DNA from: Sinomonas atrocyanea
Lineage (GTDB): Bacteria > Actinomycetota > Actinomycetes > Actinomycetales > Micrococcaceae
Direction: 5' to 3'
Length of the DNA stretch: 64,000 bases
Assembly: GCF_001577305.1 (NCBI RefSeq)
Contig: NZ_CP014518.1
Span: 806,001 to 870,000, forward strand
Shown: one piece after another, positions 1-18,212 of the stretch
Position numbering within the stretch: the stretch's first letter is position 1
Layout of the letters: every line of letters starts with the position of its first letter
The notes under the pieces: generated by a model
Databases searched by the model: none
What the model was told of the DNA's origin: nothing
Seen by the model: the letters and a program-made list of their open reading frames with translations, nothing else
Position numbers and translations under genes: made by a program

Positions 1-788
<788 letters not shown>

Positions 789-792
<4 letters not shown>

Positions 793-1244
793 CGCGGGCC
801 ATGGCCCGCGCGGCGGTCCCGCTCGTGCTGCTCGCCACGGCGCTTGCGGGCCTGCTGTCCGCCTGCGGCGGGCTGACGGCCGACGCCGGGCGGTCGCCGT
901 CGTTCTCCGCCTCCGCTCCCGCTTCCGCCGCGGCCCCAGCGGGGCGGGCGAATCCGAGCCGGCTCGCGGAGGTGAAGGCGTCCCAGCTGCCGCGCGAGGC
1001 CCGGGACACCCTCGCGCTCATCGCGCGGGGCGGCCCGTACCCCTACAGCCGCGACGGGGTCGTGTACAGCAACTTCGAGAAGATCCTGCCGGCCAGGCCC
1101 AGCGGGTACTACCACGAGTACACCGTGCCCACTCCCGGCTCGTCGGACCGCGGCGCGCGGCGGATCGTGGCGGGCCAGCAGGGCGACTCCTATTACACGG
1201 ACGACCACTACGCGTCGTTCAGATTCATCCGGGAGGGGCAGTGA
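789..1244 (+). CDS. Secreted/lipoprotein guanyl-specific ribonuclease, RNase Sa/barnase family
   Basis: This 151-aa protein begins with a signal sequence ending in a lipobox-like LLSACGG (Cys near residue 26), followed by a Ser/Ala/Pro-rich linker. The C-terminal 90 residues closely follow the RNase Sa fold: LPREARDTLALIARGGPYPY, then GVVYSNFE, then YYHEYTVPTPG with the catalytic Glu, RGARRIV with the catalytic Arg, and DDHYASF with the catalytic His. All three catalytic residues are present, so an active guanyl-specific endoribonuclease is expected, exported or membrane-tethered. The start overlaps the glgX stop (ATGA), and its own stop overlaps the barstar gene (GTGA). An inhibitor made from the same mRNA would protect the cytoplasm. 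Family recognition is by memory of RNase Sa. Confidence 0.9.
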
Positions 1245-1558
1245 CGGGACGCCGGCCATCGGGGGAGCGCCGCCGGGTGGTCGTCCCGGCCGCGCCGTCC
1301 AAGCGCGAGGTGCTCGCCGCGTTCGGGACCGCGCTGGGCTTCCCGGACTACTACGGGGCGAACCTCGACGCGCTCAACGACTGCCTCCAGGACCTCGCCT
1401 CCGAGCTCGCCAACGGCGAGGGCCGCCCGCTCGAGATCGAATGGCGGGTGAGCCAGGCCTTCCGGGCAACCCCTGCCTTCGCGGCCGTGGAGGGCATCCT
1501 CGCCGACGCCGTCGGCGCGAGCGAGGACGCCCTCACAGTGCGGGTCGTGGACGCCTGA
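1241..1558 (+). CDS. Barstar-family ribonuclease inhibitor
   Basis: This 105-aa protein starts at a GTG overlapping the RNase stop by GTGA. It carries the barstar pattern: KREVLAAFGTALGFPDYYGANLDALNDCLQDL, where the F-P-x-Y-Y-G-x-N-x-D-A-L core (about residues 32-45) forms the inhibitor surface in the family, followed by a beta strand PLEIEWR. Barstars bind barnase/RNase Sa enzymes one-to-one in the cytoplasm and block the active site. Translational coupling to the RNase gene fits that role. The first 25 residues, rich in Arg, are not conserved barstar sequence, and an internal start is possible. The gene ends directly against the convergent glgP stop. Confidence 0.9.
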   Translation: MTGRRPSGERRRVVVPAAPSKREVLAAFGTALGFPDYYGANLDALNDCLQDLASELANGEGRPLEIEWRVSQAFRATPAFAAVEGILADAVGASEDALTVRVVDA

Positions 1559-4177
1559 TCAGGCGTTGACCACGAGGCCCAGCTCGGCCTTCGACGCGAG
1601 CCCCTCATGCCGAGGGATCACCCGGACGGTGTAGCCGAACGCGCCCGAGTGCTCGATCGTCGCGGCGCCGGTGAAGAGGTAGCGGCCGTTGCCGAGGTGC
1701 TCGCTCGGCTCCAGCTCCGTCAGGCCCACGCCGGTGAGCTGGTCGGCGTCGTCCACCTTCCCGTAGGCGAGCTCCACGAGCACGTCGGAGGGGTTGAGGA
1801 CGCCGAGGTTGAGGTAGGTGCTGACGTTGAGCTTGTCGCCGATCTGCGGGACCTCCGAGAGGCCGCCCGAGTCGATGTGCTCGACGTGGACCTGGGACCA
1901 GTTGCTGCGCACGTGCTTGGTCCAGGCGGCGAGCTCGCGCGCGGCCCGGTAGTCCTCCGCCACCGCCGCACGGCCGGCCTTGGCCGCCGGGGTGTAGAGC
2001 TCGGTGACGTAGTCGCCCACCATCCGGTCCGCCGAGACGGCAGGGCCCAGGAACGAGAGGGTGTGCTTGATCATCGAGATCCAGGAGGTCGGCTCGCCCT
2101 CGGGGCGCCCCGAGGACGGCCCCGCGGCGCCCGCGGACTCGGCGCCCGTCTCGGTGCCGGCGTGACCGTAGAAGCGCGGGGCCACCTGGGACTCGATGAG
2201 CTCGTACAGGGCCGCGGCCTCGATGTCGTCCCGCTCGTGGGCGCTCGCGCTGCCGCTCGCGGTCGGGATCGCCCAGCCGTTGGAGCCGTCGTAGAGCTCG
2301 TCCCACCAGCCGTCGAGGACCGAGAGGTTGAGCGAGCCGTTGATCGCCGCCTTCATCCCGGACGTCCCGCATGCCTCGAGGGGCCGCAGCGGGTTGTTCA
2401 GCCACACATCGCAGCCGGGGAACAGGGTGCGGGCCATCGCAATGTCATAGTTCGGCAGGAACACGATGCGGTGGCGGACCTCCGGGTCGTCCGTGAACCG
2501 CACGAGGTCCTGGATCATCTTCTTGCCGGCGTCGTCGGCCGGGTGCGACTTCCCCGCGATGACGATCTGGATCGGGTGCTCCGGATCCAGCAGCAGCCGC
2601 TTGAGGCGCGCCGGGTCGCGGAGCATGAGGGTGAGGCGCTTGTAGGTGGGGACGCGGCGCGCGAACCCGATGGTGAGGACGTCCGGGTTCAGGATCGAGT
2701 CGGTCCAGGTCAGCTCGGCCTCGCCAGCGCCGCGCTTGCGCCAGGCGGCGCGCACGCGCCGGCGCACGTCCTCGATGAGACGGGTCCGCAGCTCGCGGCG
2801 GATCTGCCAGATCTTCTCATCCGAGACGTTGAAGACGACGTCCCAGCGGCCGCCCACCCCCGAGCCCGGGGCGAGGTCCTCGGCCATGGAGTTGACGCTC
2901 GGGTCGATCCACGTGGGCACGTGCACGCCGTTCGTCACGGACGTGATCGGCACCTCGGAGTGGTCGAAGCCCGGCCAGAGGCCGGAGAACATCTCACGGG
3001 AGACGCGGCCGTGCAGCTTCGCGACGCCGTTGGCCCGCTGGGCGAGGCGAAGGCCCATGACCGCCATGTTGAACACGGACGGGTCCCCGCCCTCGTAGCT
3101 CTCCCGCCCGAGCTCGAGCACCTTGGCGGTGGGCACGTCCGGGGCCAGGCCGGCATCGAAGAAGTACTTGATCTGCGCCGCATCGAACCGGTCGATGCCC
3201 GCGGCCACGGGCGTGTGGGTCGTGAACACGGTGGACGCGCGGCCGGCCACGAGGGCCTCGTCCCAGGTGAGGGGCTCGGACGCGGACATCAGCTCCTGGA
3301 TCCGCTCGATGCCCAGGAAGCCCGCGTGGCCCTCGTTCGTGTGGAAGACCTCCGGCGCCGGGCCGCCCGTGAGCCGCTGGAAGATGCGCAGCGCCTTCAC
3401 GCCGCCCATGCCGAGCAGGAGCTCCTGCTGGAGCCGGTGGTCTCCGCCGCCGCCGTAGAGGCGGTCGGTGATGGAGCGCGCGCCGTCGTCGTTCGCCGGC
3501 ATGTTGGAGTCGAGCAGCAGCAGCGGGACGCGGCCCACGTCGGCGCGCCAGATGTGGGCGTGGAGCTTGCGGCCGTTGGGCAGCGGGAGGGTCACCACGC
3601 ACGCCGTGCCGTCGGCTTCCTTGAGCAGCGTCAGGGGCAGCGCGTCCGGGTCGAGCACCGGGTAGGTCTCCTGCTGCCACGCATCGCGCGAGAGCGACTG
3701 CTTGAAGTAGCCGGCCTGGTAGAGGAGGCCGACGCCGATCAGCGGCACGCCGAGGTCGGAGGCGCTCTTGAGGTGGTCGCCGGCGAGGATCCCGAGGCCG
3801 CCGGAGTACTGGGGGAGGACCTCCGTGATCCCGTACTCGGGGGAGAAGTAGGCGGTGCACTTCGGTGCCGCGTCCCCGAGTCCCTGGTACCAGCGCGGTT
3901 CCTCGAGGTAGGCGCGCAGGTCCTCCTCGGCCGCGCGCACGCGGGCCACCACGTCCGGATCCAGGGCCAGCCGCTGCAGCTGCTCGCGGGTGACGAGGCC
4001 CAGCAGGCCTGCCGGGTCGTGCCGGCTCTCTTCCCAGAGTTCGGGGTCGAGACCGGCGAAGAGCTCACGGGTCGGCTGGTGCCAGGACCAGCGCAGGTTC
4101 GTGGCGAGCGTGTCGAGCGCAGCGATCGGCTCAGGGAGCACGGTGCGGACGGTGAATCTACGGATGGCCTTCACCTG
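1559..4177 (-). CDS. glgP: Alpha-glucan phosphorylase (GT35)
   Basis: This 872-aa protein releases glucose-1-phosphate from the non-reducing ends of alpha-1,4-glucans, using pyridoxal phosphate. The N-terminus (PEPIAALDTLATNLRWSWHQPT) is the DUF3417-type cap of the short bacterial/archaeal phosphorylases. A CGTSGMKAAINGSLNLSVLDGW stretch near residues 603-624 contains the PLP-binding lysine (about residue 608). AYFSPEYGITEVLPQYSGGLG and HTNEGHAGFLGIERI are further family blocks. I chose the GTG at 4177 (protein beginning MKAIRRFTVRTVLPEP) because homologues start there; an upstream start at 4219 would add 14 residues and run into the divergent promoter region. It is divergent from glgE and convergent with barstar. 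It is likely to act with GlgX in glucan turnover. Confidence 0.94.
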   Translation of the reverse strand, partial: QVKAIRRFTVRTVLPEPIAALDTLATNLRWSWHQPTRELFAGLDPELWEESRHDPAGLLGLVTREQLQRLALDPDVVARVRAAEEDLRAYLEEPRWYQGLGDAAPKCTAYFSPEYGITEVLPQYSGGLGILAGDHLKSASDLGVPLIGVGLLYQAGYFKQSLSRDAWQQETYPVLDPDALPLTLLKEADGTACVVTLPLPNGRKLHAHIWRADVGRVPLLLLDSNMPANDDGARSITDRLYGGGGDHRLQQELLLGMGGVKALRIFQRLTGGPAPEVFHTNEGHAGFLGIERIQELMSASEPLTWDEALVAGRASTVFTTHTPVAAGIDRFDAAQIKYFFDAGLAPDVPTAKVLELGRESYEGGDPSVFNMAVMGLRLAQRANGVAKLHGRVSREMFSGLWPGFDHSEVPITSVTNGVHVPTWIDPSVNSMAEDLAPGSGVGGRWDVVFNVSDEKIWQIRRELRTRLIEDVRRRVRAAWRKRGAGEAELTWTDSILNPDVLTIGFARRVPTYKRLTLMLRDPARLKRLLLDPEHPIQIVIAGKSHPADDAGKKMIQDLVRFTDDPEVRHRIVFLPNYDIAMARTLFPGCDVWLNNPLRPLEACGTSGMKAAINGSLNLSVLDGWWDELYDGSNGWAIPTASGSASAHERDDIEAAALYELIESQVAPRFYGHAGTETGAESAGAAGPSSGRPEGEPTSWISMIKHTLSFLGPAVSADRMVGDYVTELYTPAAKAGRAAVAEDYRAARELAAWTKHVRSNWSQVHVEHIDSGGLSEVPQIGDKLNVSTYLNLGVLNPSDVLVELAYGKVDDADQLTGVGLTELEPSEHLGNGRYLFTGAATIEHSGAFGYTVRVIPRHEGLASKAELGLVVNA

Positions 4178-4365
4178 CGCCACACTAGCCGAGCCGCGAG
4201 CACCGATGAAGAGTGCCACGTTACATGGCGGTGAACTGCGGGTATGGGTCGGGGAGCGGGGTCACCGGCGGCCGGTCACGTCCTTCGCAATCGTCCGCGA
4301 GCCGGGCTATCGTGACGGATGGACAGGCCATCAGGGACCACGCCCGCCATGCGAAAGGACAACCT

Positions 4366-6393
4366 GTGCCCGCTCTCGAACCGCACATTCCCGGCAAGCT
4401 CCGCTTCGGCCGCTTCCCCATCACGGACGTCTCCCCCGTGGTCGAGGGCGGGGCGTTCCCCGCGAAGGCCGTCGCCGGAGAGGGCATTGCGGTGGGCGCC
4501 ACCGCATTCCGCGAGGGCCACGACGCGCTCGGCGTGAGCGCAGTCCTCTACTCTCCGCGCGGGAAGGAGAAGCAGCGCGTCCGGCTCCGGGAGCTGGGCA
4601 AGGGCCTGGACCGCTGGCACGGCATCCTCACCCCCACGAAGGAGGGCGAGTGGACCTTCACCATCGAGGCCTGGCATGACCGCTACGGCACGTGGCACCA
4701 CAACGCCGCCGTGAAGATCGCCGCGGGCATCGACGTCGAGCTCATGCTCGCCGAGGGGGCGGCGCTCTTCGCCGCCGCGGCCGAGGACGAGGACCGCAGC
4801 GAGGCGGACCGCGCAACGCTCCGCTCGGCGTCGTACACGCTCGCCGACGCCTCCCGCTCCGTCGAGGACCGCCTCGCCGCGGGCGAGGCGCCCGAGGTGC
4901 GGGCCGCCGTCGAACGCCTCCCGATCCGCGAGCTCGTCACGGAGAGCGAGCACTTCCCCCTCCTGGTCGAGCGCGAGCGGGCCGGGCGCGGCGCGTGGTA
5001 CGAGTTCTTCCCCCGCTCGGAGGGGGCCGTGCGCGACCATGCGACGGGGGCGTGGACCTCGGGCACGCTGCGCACCGCCGCCGAGCGCCTCCCCGGCGTG
5101 GCGGCCATGGGCTTCGACGTCATCTACCTGCCGCCGATCCACCCGATCGGGCGCGCCTTCCGCAAGGGCCCGAACAACTCGCTCACCGCCGACCCGGGGG
5201 ATCCCGGCTCGCCGTGGGCCATCGGCGCCGCCGAGGGCGGCCACGACACGATCCACCCGGACCTCGGCACCTTCGAGGACTTCGAGGCGTTCGTGGCCCG
5301 CGCCGAGGAGCTCGGACTCGAGGTGGCTATCGACCTCGCGCTGCAGGCCTCGCCGGACCACCCCTGGGTGACGTCCCATCCCGAGTGGTTCACCACCCGC
5401 GTCGACGGCTCGATCGCCTACGCCGAGAACCCGCCGAAGAAGTACCAGGACATCTACCCGCTGAACTTCGACAACGATCCCGAGGGCCTGTCCAAGGAGA
5501 TCCTGCGGATCGTGAACCTCTGGATCGACCACGGGGTGAAGATCTTCCGCGTCGACAACCCGCACACCAAGCCCGTGTGGTTCTGGGAGTGGCTCATCGG
5601 CAAGGTCGCCAAGAAGAACCCCGACGTCGTGTTCCTCGCCGAGGCCTTCACGCGCCCGGCGATGATGAAGGCGCTCGGCCGGGCCGGGTTCCAGCAGTCC
5701 TACACGTACTTCACATGGCGGAACACCCGGGCGGAGCTCGAGGAGTTCTTCACCATGATCTCGAAGGACTGGGCCCCGTTCTACCGGCCGAACCTCTTCG
5801 TGAACACCCCGGACATCCTCACCGAGTACCTCCAGTTCGGGGGTTGGCCCGCCTTCAAGATCCGCGCCGTCCTCGCCTCGATGGCAAGCCCGCTGTGGGG
5901 CGTGTACGCCGGCTATGAGCTGGTCGAGCACGTGGCCCGCCCCGGCGCCGAGGAGTACATCGACAACGAGAAGTACGAGTACAAGCAGCGGGACTGGGCC
6001 GGCGCGGAGGCCGCAGGCCGCTCGCTCGCGCCGTACCTGACCCGGCTGAACGAGATCCGGCGCGCCCACCCCGCGCTCATGGACCTGCAGAACCTCACCC
6101 TGCACTCGAGCACCGACGATGCGACGGTGGTGTTCTCCAAGCACAAGGAGAACGCCGACGGGACCAAGGACACCCTCATCATCGTCGTCAACGTCGACCC
6201 CCACGCGACCCGGGAGAGCACCGTGACCCTGGACCTCCCGGCGCTCCACCTCGACCGGGAGTCCCTCGACCTCGAGGGCAGGTTCCGGGTCGACGACCTC
6301 CTGTCCGGGCAGTCGTGGATGTGGGGGGAGCACAACTACGTGCGGCTCGACGCGCACGCCGAACCGGCGCACATCCTCCACGTGCGTCGGTAG
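4366..6393 (+). CDS. glgE: Alpha-1,4-glucan:maltose-1-phosphate maltosyltransferase GlgE (GH13_3)
   Basis: This 675-aa protein extends alpha-1,4-glucans by maltosyl units from maltose-1-phosphate. The GTG at 4366 was chosen because AAAGGAC sits 5-8 bases upstream and the protein then starts MPALEPHIPGKLRFGRFPI, as GlgEs do; the frame stays open back to 4213, but that part is not conserved. The N-terminal domain (about 1-110) is the beta-sandwich N/S domain. The catalytic GH13 core carries IFRVDNPHTKPVWFWEW, with the nucleophile Asp near residue 397, and VVFLAEAFTRPAMM, with the acid/base Glu near 426. It heads the block glgE-treS-mak-glgB on the plus strand; treS follows after about 80 bases. 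All key residues are present. Confidence 0.95.
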   Translation: MPALEPHIPGKLRFGRFPITDVSPVVEGGAFPAKAVAGEGIAVGATAFREGHDALGVSAVLYSPRGKEKQRVRLRELGKGLDRWHGILTPTKEGEWTFTIEAWHDRYGTWHHNAAVKIAAGIDVELMLAEGAALFAAAAEDEDRSEADRATLRSASYTLADASRSVEDRLAAGEAPEVRAAVERLPIRELVTESEHFPLLVERERAGRGAWYEFFPRSEGAVRDHATGAWTSGTLRTAAERLPGVAAMGFDVIYLPPIHPIGRAFRKGPNNSLTADPGDPGSPWAIGAAEGGHDTIHPDLGTFEDFEAFVARAEELGLEVAIDLALQASPDHPWVTSHPEWFTTRVDGSIAYAENPPKKYQDIYPLNFDNDPEGLSKEILRIVNLWIDHGVKIFRVDNPHTKPVWFWEWLIGKVAKKNPDVVFLAEAFTRPAMMKALGRAGFQQSYTYFTWRNTRAELEEFFTMISKDWAPFYRPNLFVNTPDILTEYLQFGGWPAFKIRAVLASMASPLWGVYAGYELVEHVARPGAEEYIDNEKYEYKQRDWAGAEAAGRSLAPYLTRLNEIRRAHPALMDLQNLTLHSSTDDATVVFSKHKENADGTKDTLIIVVNVDPHATRESTVTLDLPALHLDRESLDLEGRFRVDDLLSGQSWMWGEHNYVRLDAHAEPAHILHVRR

Positions 6394-6471
6394 CCGGTCC
6401 CTCAGGCGCCACGCTAACGTGGCGTAGACCCGAACCAGCGTGACCCGCCGTTAAGGAGACCTGAAGAGTCC

Positions 6472-8264
<1,793 letters not shown>

Positions 8265-8268
<4 letters not shown>

Positions 8269-11200
8269 CGGACGCCGAGACCCGAGGCCTCTTCCCGTCC
8301 CTGGACGCGCTGCTGGCCGAGTGGATCCCTGAACAGCGGTGGTTCCCGGCCAAGGGCCGCGAGGTCGAGTTCACCCCGATCGGCGGCCTCGTGCTCTCGG
8401 CCGGTGGCCCTGATGCCCCGCGCCTCGAGGTGCACTTCGTCCGCGCCAGCGCCGGCCGGCTCGACACCATCCTCAACGTGCCGCTGAGCCTGCGCGAGCG
8501 GCCGGAGGACGACAGGGAGGCCGCCCTCATCGGCGCCGTCGGCGGACCCGGCGGGACTGTTGTCTGGGTGTACGACGCCGTGCACGAACCCGCCTTCTCG
8601 GTGGCGCTGCTGGGCCTGATGGCGGACGGCGCCGCGCTCCAGGGCGACCACGCCGAGGCCGTTGGCTCCTCCAGCGGCCAGGGCGCCCTCCCCGACGGCG
8701 CACTCACCGCGTCGGTCCTGCGGGGAGAGCAGTCGAACACCTCGATCGTGGTCCGTTCGGCTGCCGGCGATGCGATGGTCAAGGTCTTCCGCCAGCTTTC
8801 GGAGGGGCTCAACCCCGAGGTGGAGCTCGGCGCAGCCCTGGCCCGCGCCCACGCCACCGACGCCCCGACCGCGCTCGGCTGGATCGACGTCGAGTGGGAG
8901 CGGCCCTCGGGGGGCCGCGCGCAGGGCCAGCTCGCCGTCGCGCACGAATTCCTGGCCGGCGGCGCGGACATGTGGGGAGTCGCGCTCGACGCCGCTGCCG
9001 ACGGTCGGGACCTCTCGGACGCGGCGCGCGGACTCGGCGCGGCCACGGCCCGGATCCACACGGCCCTCGCCACGACGCTCGGCACCGAGACGCTCGACGC
9101 CGACGCCGCCGATGCGTTCATCCAGCGCATCTCCGAGCGCCTGCGGGAAGCCTGGGCCGAGGTGCGCGCGAGCGTGGCCGTGCCCGACGCGGCCCTCGAC
9201 GCCCTCCTGGCGGCGCTGCCCGCGGCCCGCGACGGCCTCGTCCTCCAGCGCATCCACGGGGACCTGCACCTGGGCCAGGTCCTCCACTTCGCCGGCAGCG
9301 AGCGGCCCGTCGCCATCCTCGACTTCGAGGGCGAGCCGCTCCGGCCCGTCGCCGAGCGCAGCCTGCCCGACGTGGTCCTCCGTGACGTCGTCGGGATGCT
9401 GCGTTCGTTCGACTACGCGGCCGGCGCGGCGCGCCGCACGGATCCCGCGGCGCGCGTCCCGGAAGGATGGGCCGACGCCGCGGGGCGGGCCTACTGGGAG
9501 GGCTACGCCTCCGTGGCGGGCGGCGACAGCCCCTTCGGCACCGCCCTCTTCGACGCCCTCTGGCTCGACAAGGCACTGTACGAGGTCTCCTACGAGGAGC
9601 GGAACCGGCCAGCGTGGGCCGAGATCCCCCTGCACGCCGCACGCACGGCGCTGGGGGCCTGGCTTCCGGGCCAGGAGCAGGACCGATCACGGGAAGGCAT
9701 CCCCGGTGGGCCCGAAGGCGTACCGGGCGGGTCAGCAGTCGGGGCGGCGGCACCGCCGCCCGGAGAGGAGGCGCACGTGGCACACGGAGAGCATGCAGGG
9801 GGAGCGGCGCAGGGCGCCGGAGACCAGACTGCCGCACAGCACGAGGGCGCGGTCCGCGCCCAGAGCCTGGCAGGCGACGTCGTGGAGGCACCGTCGGGGA
9901 CTGTCCCCGGCGCCGGCGAGAAGGCGCCCGTCCCCGTCGACCGGGACGTGCTGGCCAAGGTCGCGGCCGGTGCCTTCCACCAGCCGCACGCCGTCCTCGG
10001 CGCGCATCTCGACGACGAGGGCACGGTGACGATCCGCGCGCTCAAGCACCTCGCGAGCTCCGTCACGGCGGTCACGCCGGCGGGCCGCGTCCCCTTGGAC
10101 CACGAGTCGCACGGCGTGTGGGTCGGGACCGTCCCGGAGGCCGACCCTGGCCACGTGCCGGACTACCGGCTCGAGGTCGAGTACGGGGACGGCCATCTCG
10201 TCACCGTCGATGACCCGTACCGCTACATGCCCAGCATCGGCGAGCTCGACCTCCACCTGATCGGGGAGGGGCGCCACGAGGAGCTGTGGAAGGCGCTGGG
10301 CGCCCATGTGGAGCGGCACCACTCCGTGCTCGGGAACGTCGAGGGCACGTCCTTCAAGGTCTGGGCGCCCAACGCCCAGGCTGTCCAGGTCAAGGGTGAC
10401 TTCAACGGCTGGGACGGCCGCGAGCACGCGATGCGGAGCCTCGGGACGTCCGGCGTCTGGGAGATCTTCATCCCCGGCGTTGTAGCAGGCATGTGCTACA
10501 AGTTCGGGATCCTCACGCGCCACGGCCACTGGGTCGAGCGGGCGGACCCGATGGCCTTCGCCACCGAGGTCCCGCCGCTCACCGCCTCCCGGGTCGACGA
10601 GTCGAACTACGTCTTCAAGGACGACGAGTGGATGGCGGCGCGGGCCTCGAAGGATCCGCACAACGCCCCCATGAGCGTGTACGAGGTGCACATCGGCTCG
10701 TGGAGGCTCGGACTCGGATACCGCGAGCTGGCCGAGGAACTCGTCGAGTACGTCCAGCGCATGGGGTTCACCCACGTCGAGTTCATGCCGGTCGCCGAGC
10801 ACCCCTTCGGAGGCTCGTGGGGCTACCAGGTCACGTCCTACTACGCCCCGAGCTCGCGCTTCGGGCACCCGGACGACTTCCGGTACCTCGTCGACCGCCT
10901 CCACCAGGCGGGCATCGGTGTGATCGTCGACTGGGTCCCCGCGCACTTCCCGAAGGACGAGTGGGCCCTGGCGAGGTTCGACGGCGAGCCGCTGTACGAG
11001 CACGCCGACCCGATGCAGGGCGAGCACCCCGACTGGGGCACGCTCATCTTCAACTTCGGCCGCACCGAGGTGCGCAACTTCCTCGTGGCGAACGCCCTGT
11101 ACTGGCTCGAGGAGTTCCACATCGACGGTCTGCGCGTCGACGCCGTCGCGTCGATGCTCTACCTGGACTACTCCCGCCAGGAAGGCCAGTGGCGGCCCAA

Positions 11201-12122
11201 CCAGTACGGCGGCCGCGAGAACCTCGAGGCCATCTCCTTCCTGCAGGAGACGAACGCGACCGCCTACAAGCGCAATCCGGGCATCGTCACGATCGCGGAA
11301 GAGTCCACCGCCTTCCCCGGCGTCACGAAGCCCACCTCGCTCAACGGGCTCGGGTTCGGCATCAAGTGGAACATGGGCTGGATGCACGACTCGCTCCAGT
11401 ACATGCACGAGGACCCCATGAATCGGTCCTGGCACCACAACAAGATGACGTTCTCGATCGTGTACGCGTTCAGTGAGAACTTCCTCCTGCCCATCAGCCA
11501 TGACGAGGTGGTCCACGGCAAGGGGTCGATGCTGCGCAAGATGCCGGGGGACCGGTGGAAGCAGCTGGCCAACCTGCGCGCGTTCTACGCCTTCCAGTGG
11601 GCCCACCCGGGCAAGCAGCTCATCTTCATGGGCTGCGAGTTCGCCCAGGAGGCCGAGTGGAACCAGGAGCACGGGCTCGAGTGGTGGATGGCCGACCTTG
11701 AGCCGCACCAAGGGGTCCAGAGGCTCTTCCGCGAGCTCAACTCGGTCTACCGGTCCACGCCGGCCCTCTACGAGAAGGACAACGATCCGGCCGGCTACGA
11801 GTGGATCCGCGGCGACGACGCGGAGCGCAACGTCATCTCGTTCATCCGCTGGTCCGACGACGGCGCGCCCCTCGTGTGCATCGCGAACTTCGCCGGCAAC
11901 CCGCACATCGACTACACCGTGGGCCTGCCGCAGGCGGGACGCTGGCGCGAGCTGCTCAACACGGACGCCACCGAGTTCGGCGGCTCGGGCGTGACGAACG
12001 GCGGACTCGTCGTCGCGGAAGCGCGGGAGTGGGACGGCAAGCCGGCCTCGGCGGTGCTCACGCTTCCCCCGCTGGGCGTCGTGTACCTCGTCCCCGATGT
12101 CGCCACGGAGACGGCCGAGTAG
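8265..12122 (+). CDS. glgB: Fused maltokinase (Mak/Pep2) - 1,4-alpha-glucan branching enzyme (GlgB)
   Basis: This single 1285-aa frame joins two enzymes. Residues 1-470 are a maltokinase: a WIPEQRWFPAKGR cap motif, IHGDLHLGQVL (catalytic loop, His about residue 331) and AILDFEGEPLRP (metal-binding). A 70-80-residue Gly/Ala/Pro/Glu-rich linker follows. From about residue 560 the frame is GlgB: a CBM48 N-domain (FKVWAPNAQAVQVKGDFNGW), then the GH13_9 core with DGLRVDAVASMLYLDYSR (nucleophile Asp about 959), TIAEESTAFPGV (acid/base Glu about 1012) and LPISHDEVVHGKGSM. Mak makes maltose-1-phosphate for GlgE; GlgB introduces alpha-1,6 branches into GlgE's product. It starts at a GTG overlapping treS (GTGA). 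No internal stop or strong start separates the halves. The gene is followed by a clear hairpin. Confidence 0.93.
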
Positions 12123-12160
12123 CCGCAGCCGGCGGCCCAGCCGGGCCTTTCGGCGGCCGC

Positions 12161-12190
12161 TGTGGGGAGGCACTCTGATGCCTCCCCACA
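12161..12190 (+). terminator. Intrinsic-type hairpin after mak-glgB
   Basis: A perfect 12-bp inverted repeat, TGTGGGGAGGCA, with a 6-base loop, 39 bases after the glgB stop. There is no U-tract, which is common for actinobacterial terminators. It lies just upstream of the rRNA promoter and would insulate it from glgB transcription. Confidence 0.75.
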
Positions 12191-12205
12191 GCCGTCTCGG
12201 GCCGG

Positions 12206-12235
12206 TTGGCGTTGCCGGCGAGCCGGTGGTATAGT
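12206..12235 (+). promoter_or_regulatory. Putative rRNA operon promoter
   Basis: TTGGCG (12206-12211) and TATAGT (12230-12235) are spaced by 18 bases and followed by a T-run. The placement, about 340 bases before 16S and directly after the glgB hairpin, fits an rrn promoter. Further promoters in the leader are possible. Confidence 0.6.
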
Positions 12236-12576
12236 TTTTTCCGCGCCGCAGACCGGGAAGCATCCCGCAAGGCGCAACCAACCCCGACAGTTCGCGAACG
12301 GTCATCGAGCCGCAAGGCCCGGTTTGACTCCGAGCGGGCGAGCGGGTAGGTTTGAGAAGTTGCTCCGGGAGGGCCTGACTGGTTCTGGTTGTTACCGGGT
12401 GCGGCGTGTTGTTTGAGAACTCAATAGTGTGCCAAGTTTGTTGATGCCATTTTTTATGGTTGTCAAATGTGCCTGTTGCTGTGCACCCCCGTGCACGGCA
12501 GTGGGTGTTTGATGCCGGATCATTTTCTGCTGGCCGGGTGTGCCTCATTTTCCTGGGGTTCCTGGTTGGCGTGTTC
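12236..12576 (+). promoter_or_regulatory. rRNA leader with antitermination/processing element
   Basis: This 341-base leader has no gene. It contains GTTTGAGAACTCAATAGTGT (12411-12430), an actinobacterial rrn-leader element thought to act in antitermination or processing. A near copy, GTTTGAGAACTGTATAGTGG (14483-14502), lies before 23S. Having the same element ahead of both large rRNAs supports a role in the operon rather than chance. Confidence 0.6.
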
Positions 12577-17770
<5,194 letters not shown>

Positions 17771-17783
17771 ACCACACCCCCCA

Positions 17784-17813
17784 CCACCGCAAGGAAAAAA
17801 AGGGGTGCGGTGG
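17784..17813 (+). other. Hairpin in the 23S-5S spacer
   Basis: CCACCGCA pairs with TGCGGTGG across a 14-base A/G-rich loop, just after 23S. It is probably a processing structure in the spacer (17771-17954), which has no gene. Confidence 0.4.
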
Positions 17814-17954
17814 AACCACACAATGCTCCGCGTCCACCATACGGTCCCCAGACAACAAACCCCGGGGAACCCCGCCACAACCGAATACACATCACGGAAA
17901 CCCGTGACCACAGACCACCCACCCACCCCCACCGGGGCCGGGAAGGGTAGAAGG

Positions 17955-18072
17955 GTTACGGCGGCCATAGCGTGGGGGAAACGCCCGGACCCATCCCGAA
18001 CCCGGAAGCTAAGACCCACAGCGCCGATGGTACTGCACCCGCGAGGGTGTGGGAGAGTAGGACACCGCCGGA
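17955..18072 (+). rRNA. 5S ribosomal RNA
   Basis: TTACGGCGGCCATAGCG at the 5' side, CCCGGACCCATCCCGAACCC in loop B/C, and a 3' strand ending GACACCGCCGGACA that pairs with the 5' end. The length is about 118 bases. It is in the normal position after 23S. Confidence 0.93.
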
Positions 18073-18087
18073 CAACACCACACGGTC

Positions 18088-18117
18088 GAGCCCCCCAACC
18101 ACCCGGTTGGGGGGCTC
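18088..18117 (+). terminator. rRNA operon terminator
   Basis: A perfect 13-bp stem (GAGCCCCCCAACC paired with its complement) with loop ACCC, 16 bases after 5S. It has no U-tract. Position and strength make it the likely end of the rrn operon. Confidence 0.8.
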
Positions 18118-18212
18118 CCGCACTTAAACACCCCACCCACTTAACAAGCACCTACGGAGCCCCTCGAGCGCACCCACGCCCGCGCATGGCGCTGCGGGCT
18201 ACGATCGAAGGC

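Noticed and set aside
1607..4234. Open frame of 875 codons on the plus strand opposite glgP, and similar long frames opposite glgE, treS, mak-glgB, otsA and the RHS gene
   Set aside because: They are shadows caused by high GC codon bias; the translations are Arg/Gly/Pro/Ala-rich with no motif, while the opposite frames have full family signatures.
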